A stretch of DNA of 64,000 nt from Tenrec ecaudatus. Its lineage: Eukaryota; Chordata; Mammalia; Afrosoricida; Tenrecidae. The notes beneath the pieces are model-generated. The model worked only from the letters and a program-made list of their open reading frames with translations. It did not search any database and had not been told where the DNA came from. The position numbers and the translations under genes are program-made. Shown here piece after piece: positions 46,253 to 58,302 of this stretch (positions within the stretch are counted from its first letter, which is position 1; every line of letters begins with the position of its first letter). Where the stretch lies: contig NC_134538.1 in NCBI RefSeq assembly GCF_050624435.1, positions 128,446,937 to 128,510,936 on the forward strand, given 5' to 3'.

Positions 46253-48290
46253 TTTCTCATCTACTGACTAATACTTCTTGTTCTCTGTATGGTCCTCACA
46301 CTGTTCATTCTTGCTCCTTAGTTCTGCCCAGTGCATGATATTCACAGTCATTGACAGAAATATCGGGACCAGGCTGTTGTCAAAAAATCAGGTGTGCCTA
46401 CAGAGCCAGGTCAGAAGTTAGCTGGCAGGAGCTGTCTTCTCAACTTTAATTTCTTTTTCAGGTAAACTGGCTTGTTTTCTTTATTCCTTATAGCTTTTCA
46501 CTTTTTATCCCTTTCAACCTCTCTCCTAATGCCAAAAGGAAATAAAACTTTTTTCATATCTCTGAATCGTCTTTTCTCTCTTCTGTCCTTGTGAATCTCA
46601 CAAAGCTTTCCCTGATTAGTGGGAAAGAGGTGTGAAGTTCTTTCTTCAAACACATTGGCACTAAGCAAACTAAAAATATATTCAGCAATATTTGTCATTT
46701 TGAAATTCACTCAAACGCATACTTTCGGTGGCAAAAGTGTCTTTGTTCCATTTCTTTATATATATATACCAAGCACAACACTGAGCCACATTAAAACCAG
46801 ACTGGCTTGGAGTTTGTTATCGAAGAGAAGTAAGCATTGTACAGCCCCGTGCAGGAAACCTGACTGAGATCACAGTCCTAGCACAACATTTGACCATTCA
46901 TTGAAAGACTCTGGGAGTTAATTGTTACCAAGATTTAGAAAGACATGTTCCTGCCTACTCTGCTTTAAAGCAGAATTTTAACACTCGAAGACAAATTTAT
47001 TTAGACGTTTTCTGCTTCGTTCCTGGAAAGTGAACACATTTATGGCTCTGTTAGAAAATCACGTCTTTCTTAGAAAAGGATATGGTTTATGAAAAGTTAC
47101 CTTTGCTTCCTTATTTAACCCACAAGTGCCTGGATGTTCGCATGCTCAAGGATCTTGATCGAGGTTGGGAGTGCAAGCGGAGAAACATTGCTTATTTAAG
47201 ATTTTTTTTTTTTTTGCATAAAGCTAGGTGGCCAATGTAGTTTGAAAACAAAACCAAAACAGTACACCGGTGCATTTATAATGGACCTGAAGAGATGCGG
47301 TCTCTCTGGAAGCACTCTTATCTAAGCAGACCTCTTGGAAAGAAGAGAAACAATGGCATTTGGTGAAATTTGAGGCAAGGTAAATTTCAGTTTAAAACTT
47401 AGAAGCATAGGCAAAGGAATTCTAGTCCGTCAGCCTAGGGCTATGAAATGTCCTCTCCTTTCAATTGAGGACAACCACTGAATTAGCTGCCTTTTATGTT
47501 CTGTAGGTTTAAAGTTCTTTTATTTCAGAGGGCCTTTGGCATGGTACACTGATTTTATGTTTGATTTTTATTACTGATTTTAATTGCTTCTGCAGTTGTG
47601 TATATTTTTGGTATTTTAACTATATTATTCCTTGTAAAATATCCGGAGTTTTTTCTAAGAGGCAGAATCATTTGTAAATTATGTGTTTTATATAATTAAT
47701 ACATAATTTTTAGGATACTGGCTCCTACCTCCTAAACATCTAAAGAAAAGGTGAGTTATAGCTATAGATAGAATCAAGGGAAAAACTTCACATTTTCTTC
47801 CCTTAAATATTCCTTCCTTTCTGTAGACTTGATAGAAATGAAATAAAATAGAGCCATGTTTTAGAGCAGCATTTGTTATTTTGAATTTGCCTTTTGGGGG
47901 CATCCTGATTTTTCAATTTAAAAATGGTTCAGCTCCATTCTTTGTGGCAAGTCAGACATTACAGCTGCCTGTGGTGTGTAGCACATAAAAAGAGACCTGC
48001 AATTCCCCACGTAAGTACAGACTTCAGCAAAGAATTTTTAAGTGTACCCAATTAGAGTAAAAGCATATTGATTCGTTATTTACAGGGAGTTGTGAAAATT
48101 TAGTTCAGGGCTGGGCTGTCTGGGTAAAATGAGATTTACTAGGCTATTCAGAGTTCTATTCACATAGAAAAATCTCTCTAATGCTTTAGAAAAATTTAAG
48201 AATATCTTATTCATAAACAACAATCACCAAACAAGATATCATTGTAATCGTTTCATATCACATGAAGTATATTCAGTGAGACTACTTTGT
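46253..48290. other. unassigned sequence
   Basis: No gene or named repeat recognised. Contains A/T runs (47199-47215) and short frames without domains. Confidence 0.5.
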
Positions 48291-48296
48291 TAAGTA

Positions 48297-48505
48297 CCAA
48301 GGGGTCCTTGGGTGGTGAATATTATGAATGCTCTAAACTGTTCATTGACACGTTGGAAAGGTTGGAGGGTCCAGTGTACCAAGTTATGCCTTTGCAGAAA
48401 GTCTGAAGATCTACTGCCCCCAATCAGTCATTGAAGACTTGGTGATACACACGTCTACCCTGTCATACATGGGTTTCTATGAGTCAGAATGGACAGCCTC
48501 TGAGA
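48297..48505 (+). mobile_element. AfroSINE, first of three in tandem
   Basis: Diverged head 'gggtccttgggtggtgaata', then 'ttgatacacacgtctaccct'-like centre and the tail 'tatgagtcagaatggacagc'. Confidence 0.7.
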
Positions 48506-48520
48506 TAATTATCAGGGACT

Positions 48521-48720
48521 AGGAGACCTGTTGGCATAGTGGATTATACACTGTACTTCCAACCACACGGTCAGTAGTTCGACCCCACCAGTGCTCTCCT
48601 GGAGAAAGAGGAAGCTTTCTACTCTCTTCAGGCCTTTCAGACTTGGAAACCACTGAGGCTCTGCCCTCAGAGTTGCTGTGAGTCAAACCTGACAGGCGAG
48701 CAGCAAGTTTGGTTTTGATT
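48521..48720 (+). mobile_element. AfroSINE, second of three in tandem
   Basis: 'aggagacctgttggcatagt', 'ccacacggtcagtagttcga', 'cagacttggaaaccactgag', tail 'gtgagtcaaacctgacaggc' and 'gtttggttttgatttc'. Confidence 0.9.
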
Positions 48721-48721
48721 T

Positions 48722-48915
48722 CAAGAGCCCCATGGCACCGTAGGCCAGCATTGGGTCGCTAGCCTCAAGGTTTGGTGTTTCAAATCCATCAGCCACTCTG
48801 TATTGGAGAGATGAGTCTATCTGCTACTATAAAGGTTTACAGGCTCTGACCCTTCGATGGGGTCACACTTAAATGATTCCGAATAGACTCAGTGGCAGAA
48901 GTTTGAGTGTTTTCA
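48722..48915 (+). mobile_element. AfroSINE, third of three in tandem
   Basis: Begins directly after the T/G-rich tail of the second copy: 'caagagccccatggcaccgt', 'tcaaatccatcagccactct', 'attccgaatagactcagtgg'. Confidence 0.85.
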
Positions 48916-50254
48916 GTGTTCCCAGACTAAAGGAAGAACTGGTGCTATATCAAGATGACTGACTCTCTCGGGCACCGCTGGTTCTCTGGTAATGTTGTTT
49001 ATTAAATTGACAGTTCAAAAAGTTGCCGTCATATTTGTCTCTGGGAAATTCTCCTGAAATAGCTACCCGGGGGCAAAAGTGTTTTCAAGTATGAATGGCA
49101 GCCTATGATCACAAGCTCAACACTACACAATTTTCATAATACTGAAACAGTATATTTCTTCTTCTGTGTGAAAAACATATTTCCCTATCTTCTGGATTGG
49201 GGTTAACATTAGAGAGGGAGGGAGACAAAGAGGAGGAGGAAAATAGAGGGCTTGTTTGAGTGAGTTTGGGAAGAGTTTTTGTGATAGGGGTCCCTAGGCT
49301 TTGTCATGTTAGATGCTATTGTAATTTAAATTTTATTTGACCTGCTCTGTGTTGTTTATGTTGAGAAGCCCACTGCAATGGAATTGAGATGGGAGAACAG
49401 ATCATCCTACCTAAGGCAGGACCCTTGTGTCCTGCCAATAAAACTCATGTAAACTCTGGTTCCATTGTTTGAAAATCACATAGATTATTTACATAAATGA
49501 ATTCTACTTTCACCAGTTAGAAGTGTACAAGATTAGCATTATTTATGCCCCAATAAAAACTATATGGGGCAGCCAGTCTTTGTCCTTAGAGCCTTAGCTA
49601 TTACAATTAAGAATTAATTTTTCTGTAATACCATTAGGAACAAATTGTAAACTCCTTCCAAATTTGCAGAGTACATTTATGCCACATTACTCAGTGTGTT
49701 CACTTAACACTAAAATGTAATGAGGTACATTTGCATATTTTTCATTAGCCAAAGTTCTTGAGTTTTGCCAAGACTGCCTTACTGAAATGTGTAATCTGTC
49801 CACTCTCCTCTATTCCAAAGTGTTAAATTTATGGATATCGGAGCAACCTTTCTACTACCCACTATATCATCGTGACCCTTATAAATCTGAGAAAAACCTT
49901 TGACTCTAATTCAAACAGAGTCTTCCAGAAGACATTTTTACAATGCTTTTGGAGTAGTTCATTCCTCTGTGGTGTTTTTCTGTGTGTAACTGAGTACACT
50001 TCTGGCTTCCATGAAACTTCACCTCATTGCTTCTTCTACACCTCTCCCTGCTCCTTCTAATAATGTCCTCCAGTGGCTCCCCTTTCTTTCCCAAATGTCC
50101 ACACTGATATTTCAGTTCTTGCTGCCCCACCCCCCCACACTGTGATCAGGCCAGGGTTTTCTTAAACTCTTGGGGATTAATAGTTCTCATTATACTCCAA
50201 CCATTCGACCATGATAACCTCCTGAATTTAAGTCTTGCTCCTTAAGAGAGGTTG
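48916..50254. other. unassigned sequence
   Basis: No recognised feature. Contains a short GA-rich run near 49210-49250. Confidence 0.5.
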
Positions 50255-50600
50255 AAATGGAGCACAATTAGAAGACGTCTGTAACATCAGCAGAGTTCCA
50301 CAGCAGCGGAACTGGGAAGAGCATGGAACAGAATGACGGCCTTCTCAACCACAGACCAAGTAAAGCCGAGTGCTTTTGTGTAAGAGGGCTTGTCAAGTGG
50401 TGCGTGCTTAGGGACTTCGTTGGGGAAGCTGGGCTTGCTGACCCACAGAGCTTTAGCGAAATGCCTCCGGTTGAGGTTTAGAGCATGGTGGTATGCCCCT
50501 TTGGGCAGTGATGAGCAGATCCTAAGGAATTTTGTAACATGTATTGTTAACCAACTCAACCTTGAGCATTTCTCATTGGCAAAACAACTCGTTAACTCCC
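50255..50600 (+). repeat. unclassified interspersed repeat, copy 1
   Basis: Similar to 57870-58285: shared 'gcatgg.acagag', 'agtaaag..gagtg', 'gggacttcgttggggaagct', 'gctgacccacagagct' and 'gttttgtaacat' followed by 'ttgagcatttct', in the same order. The 62-90 codon frames here are not conserved between the copies, so it is probably non-coding. I cannot name the family; an LTR is possible. Confidence 0.6.
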
Positions 50601-53018
50601 GTAATAAGCCTTTTTATCATGATTTTTTTCCTGTGTGTTCTGTGTAGCCCTTGCAATGGATACTAGGACCTAGAGATAGAGAACACCAATTCAGACATTA
50701 TAGACTTTCCTGTAGCTTTCTTCTCTGTTAGTGGTATTTTTCACTGCTTTAATTCCCAGGTTTGAAACGTCATATTTTCCCAACTGTGTTCATCTTCAAT
50801 GTCCACATTGAGTAATTAAATTTAACTGACCCTCCTATATGCTGTTTCCCAAATAAAATGATTTCTTCTTTCCTTCCCATGTCTACCTTAGTGTGGGTTT
50901 CCTGTGTTTTATAAATGATTCCATGATCCCATGTCATCTTGGTTTCCCTTCAATGCACACATTGCAAAAGCAATAAAAGCTTCATAAACATCACTCACAA
51001 AACCTGAACTAACACTTTAAGCTTATGTAGAGGTGAAACCTCTCAATCCCCATCCTTCCAACTTCTACCGATAGAAATCTTCACTAGCTGTTCATTTGAA
51101 ATATGAAAATAGAAGAAGATGTCAATCTGGTCATCAGCCTTGCCAGTATATCATCAAAGACCATAAAAATTCAACAAACATTACTTTTGAGTTCAATTGA
51201 ACAAATTGTGTGACAAGGCCATGGATTGGTCATGACTTCTCTTCCCAAGGAAATACACCACTGCTAGGGTTCCAGCACCAAACCTTTGCCGAAGCCCCGG
51301 AATATATTCTAATGCTCATCTGAGGCAAGGGTGATCTGAAGAGAAGTCAAGTGCATTCTCACTTGACATTCATTTTACTGTGGGGAATCAACAGAGGAAA
51401 GCAGCTAGACTGGGAGTTCCTGGCCTCAGAGGGCAGCTGGGTTGAACAGAAAACCAGCAATGCAGGGCCATTGTTTTTGCCATAGTTCAGCTGACAGCGC
51501 TAGCAATGATAGCAATGAGTCATTTCTTCCTTCACTATCCAAATGATGGCAGTGACTTATATTTTAAAGCAACTTATTATAGAATTCTGTACAATATCAT
51601 CGTTACTAGAAAATGCGCATAATAACTTTTTTTAATAAATGGGACTTTGGACCTTGATCCAAATAGATAGGCAGTTTTCCATATGTGGAGATTTCCAAGA
51701 AGTGACCCACCTTGTTGACTTCTAAGACTTTTTTTTAGAAAGTTCGCCCGAACTTTTTGAAAATGCCCTCTGAGGCTTAGCAAAGCGAAGATTTGTTGAT
51801 GATTAGGAAGTAAATGGACGTGGTCAAACCGTCAGCCGGACAGATGTGCTACAGACCGGCCTGCGCCATGTCGTTTGTCAGAGCTTCCGAATTTGTCAAA
51901 AGGGAACAAGAATCCCAACATTCTTTCCGTGTTGAAAGGCTCAATTAGATAAGGAGGGAATTTGCTCACAGTATCTTCTTTCCATTGCCTTCACCTCCCC
52001 TTTTCCCAGAGGGATGCTAACATTAGCAGTTGTCCCCTTGTGCATGCACATCCTTATCCTAATCAATTAGTAGATATTGATTCACATTACTAAACCATTT
52101 AAAAGATACTCAGATAACCACCCCGGGGCCCTGGAATATTTGTTATCGAACAAAGAAGTTGAGAAGGCCAAGCATAAATTGAGCCATTGCCAATTGCAAA
52201 TCGATGAGAAATTAAGAGAACACTTCTCTTTGTGATGACACAGATCTCTGAAAACTTAGGCTTTAACTTACAAACGTTCAACTGACATTTTCAGGAACAT
52301 ATAGTGCTTAAATGAGATGACTCTGTGATAGGAATTCAAGCGTGATTAACTTTCACGAGCCTTCTGCAAACTTTATCAGGAATTGCTAATTGGCCATTGT
52401 TTAAATTATGACACTTCTCATCAACTAATAATCATTATATGTTCTTATACATTCTACACTCTTCTAGGCCCAGAGCTTCAGGCTCTCAGATCCACCATTA
52501 TAAAATGCCCGACAAGGTTTATGAGTCTTAATTGTATGTTGTAAAAATTTGGGCTAAAAGGAAGGAGTTGATTCCAATTTGAATACTTTATGAAATGGAA
52601 AGTGAAGAGATTATTGTTATTTTATTGGTTGAATGGAACACAGAATAAAATACATTCCTGGAAATAAAATATTTCCAGGACTGAACAGCTTTTTTTATAT
52701 GTGCTATTTCTTTTATATGGAAACCCTTGTAATATTCTGAAATGTCTCATTATTTAGACTTCACAGAGTCTTCCCTGTATTGATGGACCAACATAGTCCA
52801 AGCTAGGAGATTTTAAATTTCTTCCTTCTCTTTCCAGATGCTATAGAATAAACGAACAAGCACTGTGATAGTAGAGCCAGCCAAGAAGTGAAAGACAAAG
52901 AGCCTTTTAATAAAGATAATTTGAATACTAGATATTAGGCAAGGCAGACTGAATTCTATAGTAAATTTATGAAAATTGGCTAATTTCAATGTTAACTTCA
53001 ATAATAATATTTTGATCT
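50601..53018. other. unassigned sequence
   Basis: No gene, RNA gene or named repeat recognised over 2.4 kb. Codon-like bias is absent and frames are short. Confidence 0.5.
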
Positions 53019-53019
53019 C

Positions 53020-53210
53020 TGAAGCTCAAGTAGGTTATGCGATTGGCTGCCAACCATATGATTGACAGTTCAAATCCACTAACGGCTCCATAAGAGAAAG
53101 ACGAGGCTTTCTGCTTCTGTAAATATTTACAGCCTCGGAAACCCAGAGACAGTTCTACCCTGTCCTATTAGGTCAATGAGTCAAAATTGACTCTATGGCA
53201 TGAATTTTAT
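53020..53210 (+). mobile_element. AfroSINE
   Basis: 'gattggctgccaaccatatg', 'gttcaaatccactaacggct', 'tacagcctcggaaacccaga', 'gacagttctaccctgtccta', tail 'gtcaaaattgactctatggc'. Confidence 0.88.
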
Positions 53211-54060
53211 TTCTCTTTTGCTCAATCACCCACCTGTCATATAATACAAAGGCATTTTAGGGCATCGAGAGAGAAGAAGAAGGAACTGGTAAATAAAACT
53301 GAGTACAAACCTTATCCTTCTTCTAATATGGGATTGCATTTTTGAAAGACCAATTTTAGTCCTGCAGTTAGGAAAGCAAACAAAGTGTTCATTCATCTGT
53401 TCTCTTGTTCTGTGTGTTAGGCCGAGTTCTAGAGAAGTACCACTAGTGACCCGGATACACAAAGAAATAATTTTAAATCAAGACAATGGCTCAGACCGTT
53501 GTAAAAGTGCTTATGGCCTGTCTGTTTGAAATTCATGGGTCAGGTGACAAGCTGGAGGTCTTTCCTGACTCGGGTAGCTGCTGGGGCTCCTGAACCAGGA
53601 AGCAAGAGAGTGAACCTAGAAACAGAAAGACCCCAGGTTGGTGGAGGCAGAAGCTGGTGAATGAGTGCAAGTTTAGCAAGTCAGGGCCATGACCTTGCCT
53701 AAGTCTGGTAGCAGCCATGCTAAAGTAAGATGAACCAGGTAGTAAATCAGGCTCCTCGATGCAAAATCCACTGAATCCAAGGTTATCGTAAATATAACAG
53801 TCCGCTGAGGTATCCCAGGGTTAGCAGGCAAAATGATATGTCCATGAGTCAACTGCAGGATCTGGACCAGCAAGAAGAGAGGTAGCTTCCCACAGTGTCA
53901 CCTTAAATAAGAGTCAGCCCCAAGTCCACTGAAACGTCATTCTAATTGCATGGGACTTTGATATGATCAAGCGGTAGCCCTTCACTGGAATATTCCCCAA
54001 ACTACTTAGCTGCTCATCATAGATTCCATCATGGAGATGATTACATAATGTTTGATCATA
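53211..54060. other. unassigned sequence
   Basis: Nothing recognised; short minus-strand frames overlap one another. Confidence 0.5.
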
Positions 54061-54062
54061 TC

Positions 54063-55590
54063 ATGTTGTTAAATGTTATTGAGTTTTGATTCATAACAAT
54101 CTTATGTATAATGGAACAAAACACCGCCAAGTCCTGCACCCAAAGTCCCGACAATTGTTCTTATGTTTGCGCCCCTTGTTGCAGCCACTGTGTCAGCCCA
54201 TCCTGTGGACAATCTTCCTCTTTGTCGCTAACCCTGCCCTTCACAAAGCATCATGCCCTGCTCAAGACATGCTGAAAATACGAGAGACAAGTCTCCTCAT
54301 GCTTACCTCTAAGGAGCATACTAGCTGTATTTCTTCTAACACCGATTTGTTTGCTCTTTTGGTAGTCCATGGTACTTTAAATATTCTTTACCAAAAGTCA
54401 AATGCATCCATTCTTCTTTGCTGTTCCTTATTCAATGTCCAACTTTCGCATACACAGGAGATGACTGAAAATATCATACCTGCTGAAAATATCATATGTG
54501 CTTGGGTCTGGCACATTTTACTCCTCCAAATAACATTTTTACTTTTCAACACTTTAAAAAAGATTGTGCACAGAAAAAATAAAGCTATTTCCAATGAAGA
54601 ATTCTTGCAAAATTCTGTCATGTGGCTTCCAGTTTTGTTTCTAGCACCAAAACTATATTTTCTGACTACTGTTCTTTTTTTGTTTCCAATTTTTGCATCC
54701 CAATCAACAATAATTGTCAATGCATCGTGATTGTTTGATCAGTTTCAGACTGAAGGCACTGGCGGAATTCTTCTGGCTTAGTGGTTGGTGTGTAAATTTG
54801 AATCATAGTTGTATGAACTGAATTGCCTTGTTTTTGGATAGATATCATCCTATCATAGACAGTCTTGATGACAAAATAAATCTTGAAATGTTTGTTTTGA
54901 CTGAAAATACATCATTCCTCTTGAATCTGCCATTCTTGACATACAAATCCTTAGGACGTTCTGATTTTAAATGTAAATGATTTTAAATGGTAAATAATAC
55001 CAGTCCATTTCAAATCACTTAGCCATAAAATATCCATATTTGCACATTCCTTTTCATTTTTGACAAATTCTAATTTCTTAGACTCACACTTTATATATTC
55101 CAAAGTCCAATTTTCAATTCATGTTTGCTATTTTTCTCAGTTTTAGTCATGTCCCATCAGCAAATGGCCCCAAAGGCTCTATTCTGGCAGGTTTGACTCC
55201 ATCCACGTCATTAGGGTAGGCCTTGCTTTGAGAAGACAGTCCTTCCTCAGTTGTAGTTTCCATGCCTTCTGGCCTGAAAGACACATCTGGCATTATCTTT
55301 GACAATGCTCTGCATCTCTTCATGAGCTTTTCGGTATCTGACAACGGTTTCAATGCTACCCATGATGTTTTTAGTGGTTTAGTGTCCACCTCAGAGGTGG
55401 ACAGCTTATTTCTTCTTCAAAGTCTGTTCTTAGTTGGGAAGCTCTATTGAAACGTGTTCACCTTAAGTGACGCTGCTATTCCATGAAATGCCAGTGACAT
55501 TGATTTCTGCATCATAGCAACACGACAAACTGAGAGGCGAGTGCCGGAACCCCATCATGCAGAAGGCTCCCACGACGAAAGTGAGAATCT
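54063..55590 (-). mobile_element. RTE LINE with fused endonuclease and C-terminus (internal deletion)
   Basis: Reversed RTE: the 3' end at 54063-54130, then C-terminal RT (minus-strand frame 54388-54720 contains SVISCVCESWTLNKEQQRRMDAFDFW, the RTE C-terminal signature). At about 54755-54770 it jumps to the endonuclease region ('cttagtggttggtgtgtaaa') and runs on to the 5' end near 55590 ('agcaacacgacaaactgag'). The RT core is absent. The 214-codon plus-strand frame 54086-54730 is antisense. Confidence 0.88.
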
Positions 55591-55669
55591 TGGCCTGGCC
55601 ACGTTTACTTGAAACATAACTATCACACTCATTCAAAACAAATTTTTGATGTTGAAGATGATATATTTA

Positions 55670-56750
55670 AAATGCTTTATTAGGGGCTCATACAACTCTT
55701 ATCACAATCCATACATACACCAATTGGGTACAGCACATCTGTACATTCATTGCCCTCATCATTTTCAAAACATTTGCTCTCCACCTAAGCCCTTGGCATC
55801 AGGTCCTCTTTTTTGCCCCTCCCTCCCCCACCACCATCCCCACCTCCGTCATGAGCCCTTGATAATTTATAAATTATTATTTTGTCATATCTTGCCCTGT
55901 CTGACATCTCCCTTCACCTCCTTTTCTGTTGTCCGTCCCCCAGGGAGGAGGTCTCATGTAGATCCTTGTAATCAGTTCCCTCTTTCCAGCCCATTCTCCC
56001 TCTACCCTTCCATTATCGCCACTCACATCCCCTGGTCCTGAAGGTATCATTCACCCTGGATTCCCTATGTTTCCAGTTCCTATCTGTACCAGTGTACATC
56101 CTCTGGTCTAGCCAGACTTGCAAGGTAGAATTCGGATCATGATAGTAGGTGGTGGTGGGGGAAGCATTTAGTAACAAGAGGAAAGTTGTATTTTTCATTG
56201 TTGCTACATCACACTTTGACTGGCTCCTCTCCTCCCCTATACCCCTGTGCAAGCAAGGGGATCTCCAGTGGCTGACAAATGGGCTTTGGGTATCCACTCT
56301 GCACTTCCCCCTTCATTCACTATGTTCTGATGATGCCTCATACCCGATCCCTTCGACAGCACGTGATAGCACAGGCTGGTGTGCTTCTTCCATGTGGGCT
56401 TTGTTGCTTCTTAGCTAGATGGCTGCTTGTTTACCTTCAAGCCTTTAAGACCCCAGGCGCTATACCTTTTCATAGCTGGGCACCATCAGCTTCCTTTGCC
56501 ACATTTGCTTATGGACCCGTTTGTCCTCAGGGATTGTATCATGGAGGTGTACACCCAATGATAAGATTTTTTGTTCTTTCATGCCTGATAACTGATCCCT
56601 TCAGAATCTCATGATCACATAGGCTGTTATGTTCTTCCATGTGGGCTTTGTTGTTTCTGAGCTAGATGGCTGCTTGTTTATCATCAAGCCTTTAAGACCT
56701 CACACGCTATATCTTTTGATAGCCGGGCACCACCAGCTTTCTGATGTTGA
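55670..56750 (-). mobile_element. 2.1-kb retroposon family, copy H (duplicated-module type)
   Basis: 'gctttattaggggctcatac' at 55674 is the reversed AATAAA end. Then comes the same order of blocks as at 36.86 kb, with two complete 247-bp modules ('aagcctttaaga' at 56439 and 56686). 5'-truncated at about 56750. The best preserved of the short copies. Confidence 0.9.
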
Positions 56751-56999
56751 CGGTGATTTTATGAGGAAAGGCTACCTAATATTTCTTAAGGTGTTACAGT
56801 TCTTTCAAGAGTAAAAAGTTTTATTGTTAATTAATCAGAGCCCTACATGCTTGAATTTGTTTAAAAAAGTTATAGTTAACAAAGGTAAAAGAGAAACAAA
56901 TTTATTTAAATATTTCACCTATAAAAATCAGTAACTGTATAGTGATAGTTAGGTTTTTTGGTTTTTGTTTGTTTGTTTGTTTTTGCCAACATGGCACCT

Positions 57000-57390
57000 G
57001 CAAGAAGATATTGGTGGAGTTTAGCCTGTCAGTCAAGTTGCAGCTTGATGACCTCCTTTGGTGATGCAATGGAGATAAAGAGCTCTCTGGAGGCTGGCTC
57101 CTCTCTCTCCCTTCACCGTCCTGCTATCGAGTAACTCGGAGAGCTTCCAGAGCCACTGCCATTGGATCCCTAGGACATTGCTCTCACTGCCTGTGTTTTT
57201 CCTGCATTCTGCAACATTGCATGTGGCTTTGTGAGCCTTAAAAGGTACTTGTGGATGAGTATTGGACATATGGGCTTGAGTTGGATGGAGCTGGGATGTT
57301 TTCTTGGTATACAGTTACTTCTTAATATAAGGCTCTTTCTTATACATATATGTTAGTCCCTGGATTTGTTTCTACAGTTAACCCAATCTA

Positions 57391-57392
<2 letters not shown>
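57000..57392 (+). mobile_element. MaLR-like LTR, 5'-worn
   Basis: 'gagtttagcctgtcagtca' and 'ttggacatatgggcttgag', 'agctgggatgttttcttggt', and an end 'agttaacccaatctaaca' match the minus-strand LTRs at 1.4-1.9 and 63.2-63.6 kb, here on the plus strand. It runs directly into a (CA)n tract. Confidence 0.65.
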
Positions 57393-57422
<30 letters not shown>

Positions 57423-57456
57423 ACTCACAGAGAGAAAGAGAGAGAGAGAGAGAAAT
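57390..57456 (+). repeat. compound (CA)n-(GA)n microsatellite
   Basis: (CA)13, an interrupted CATACACACTCACA piece, then AGAGAGAAAGAGAGAGAGAG. It begins at the LTR end. Confidence 0.95.
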
Positions 57457-57524
57457 CCAAAGAGAAAATTAGAGGTTTCTTCCACTTAGTAGTTTATAGG
57501 ACTAAAACATTTCATTTTTCTCCT

Positions 57525-57612
57525 GGAAAGTGAGTGATAGTTTTGAACTGCTAACCTTGATGTTTGCAGCCCAACTCACAACCCACTATATACCAGCAGG
57601 GCTCCTGTGGTT
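57525..57612 (-). mobile_element. AfroSINE head fragment
   Basis: Reversed head: 'gaactgctaaccttgatgtt', 'tgcagcccaactcacaaccc', 'accagcagggctcctgtgg'. Confidence 0.7.
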
Positions 57613-57869
57613 CCTCTAGCCATAGTCTTTGTACTTCCACCAAATGACTGCCTGGGACCATGCCAAAAGAGAATATTGAGCTCCAACATTGGCAATTGGT
57701 CAATTTTGCCATCTTTCTTGGTTTAAAATGAGCTATCTCAGAAACAGGAATTGGAGAACTTCACTCTCAATAAGAAAGGTGAGCAAGGAGTAAAATACAT
57801 CCTTTGGATCCTAATAATCCTGTGTACTACACTTCCTTGATCCAATAGGTAGAGGAAGAGCGAGTTGTG

Positions 57870-58285
57870 ACACAAGTGAGTGGCAGCAACAGAAGTGAGA
57901 GCTACAGCATGGCACAGAGTGGTAGACTTCCCAGCCTCCGGAGCAAGTAAAGTAGAGTGGTGCGCTGCATGGAGCGTATAGAGCTAAGTGATTTGGGGAA
58001 GGAGGCTTGCTTGCAGAGTGGAGTGCCTCAAGGAACTTAATTCGGGAAGCTGTGCTGACCCAAAGAACTGGATCCAAGCTTAGCATGGAGATTTGTGAAG
58101 AGTGCAGGGCCCTCTGGGTACTGATATAAAGAACACTGAAAGAGTTTTGTAACATTTTTCTCAGCCAGGTAGACGCCAAGGGGCCTTGTTACAAAGATTT
58201 CAAGGACTAGGGAGACTTGCCTTTGACATAGCTGAGAAAAAGCAAGGCTAAACATGTATCTTGAGCATTTCTGGCCCTGAATTGT
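57870..58285 (+). repeat. unclassified interspersed repeat, copy 2
   Basis: Partner of 50255-50600 (see there). It is a little longer at both sides and lies directly before an RTE (58303 on). Minus-strand frames of 122 and 72 codons fall in it but are not conserved in copy 1. Confidence 0.6.
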
Positions 58286-58302
58286 TACCTATTAGCTTTC
58301 CT

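Noticed and set aside
54086..54730. 214-codon plus-strand open frame
   Set aside because: Antisense to the C-terminal part of an RTE LINE on the minus strand.
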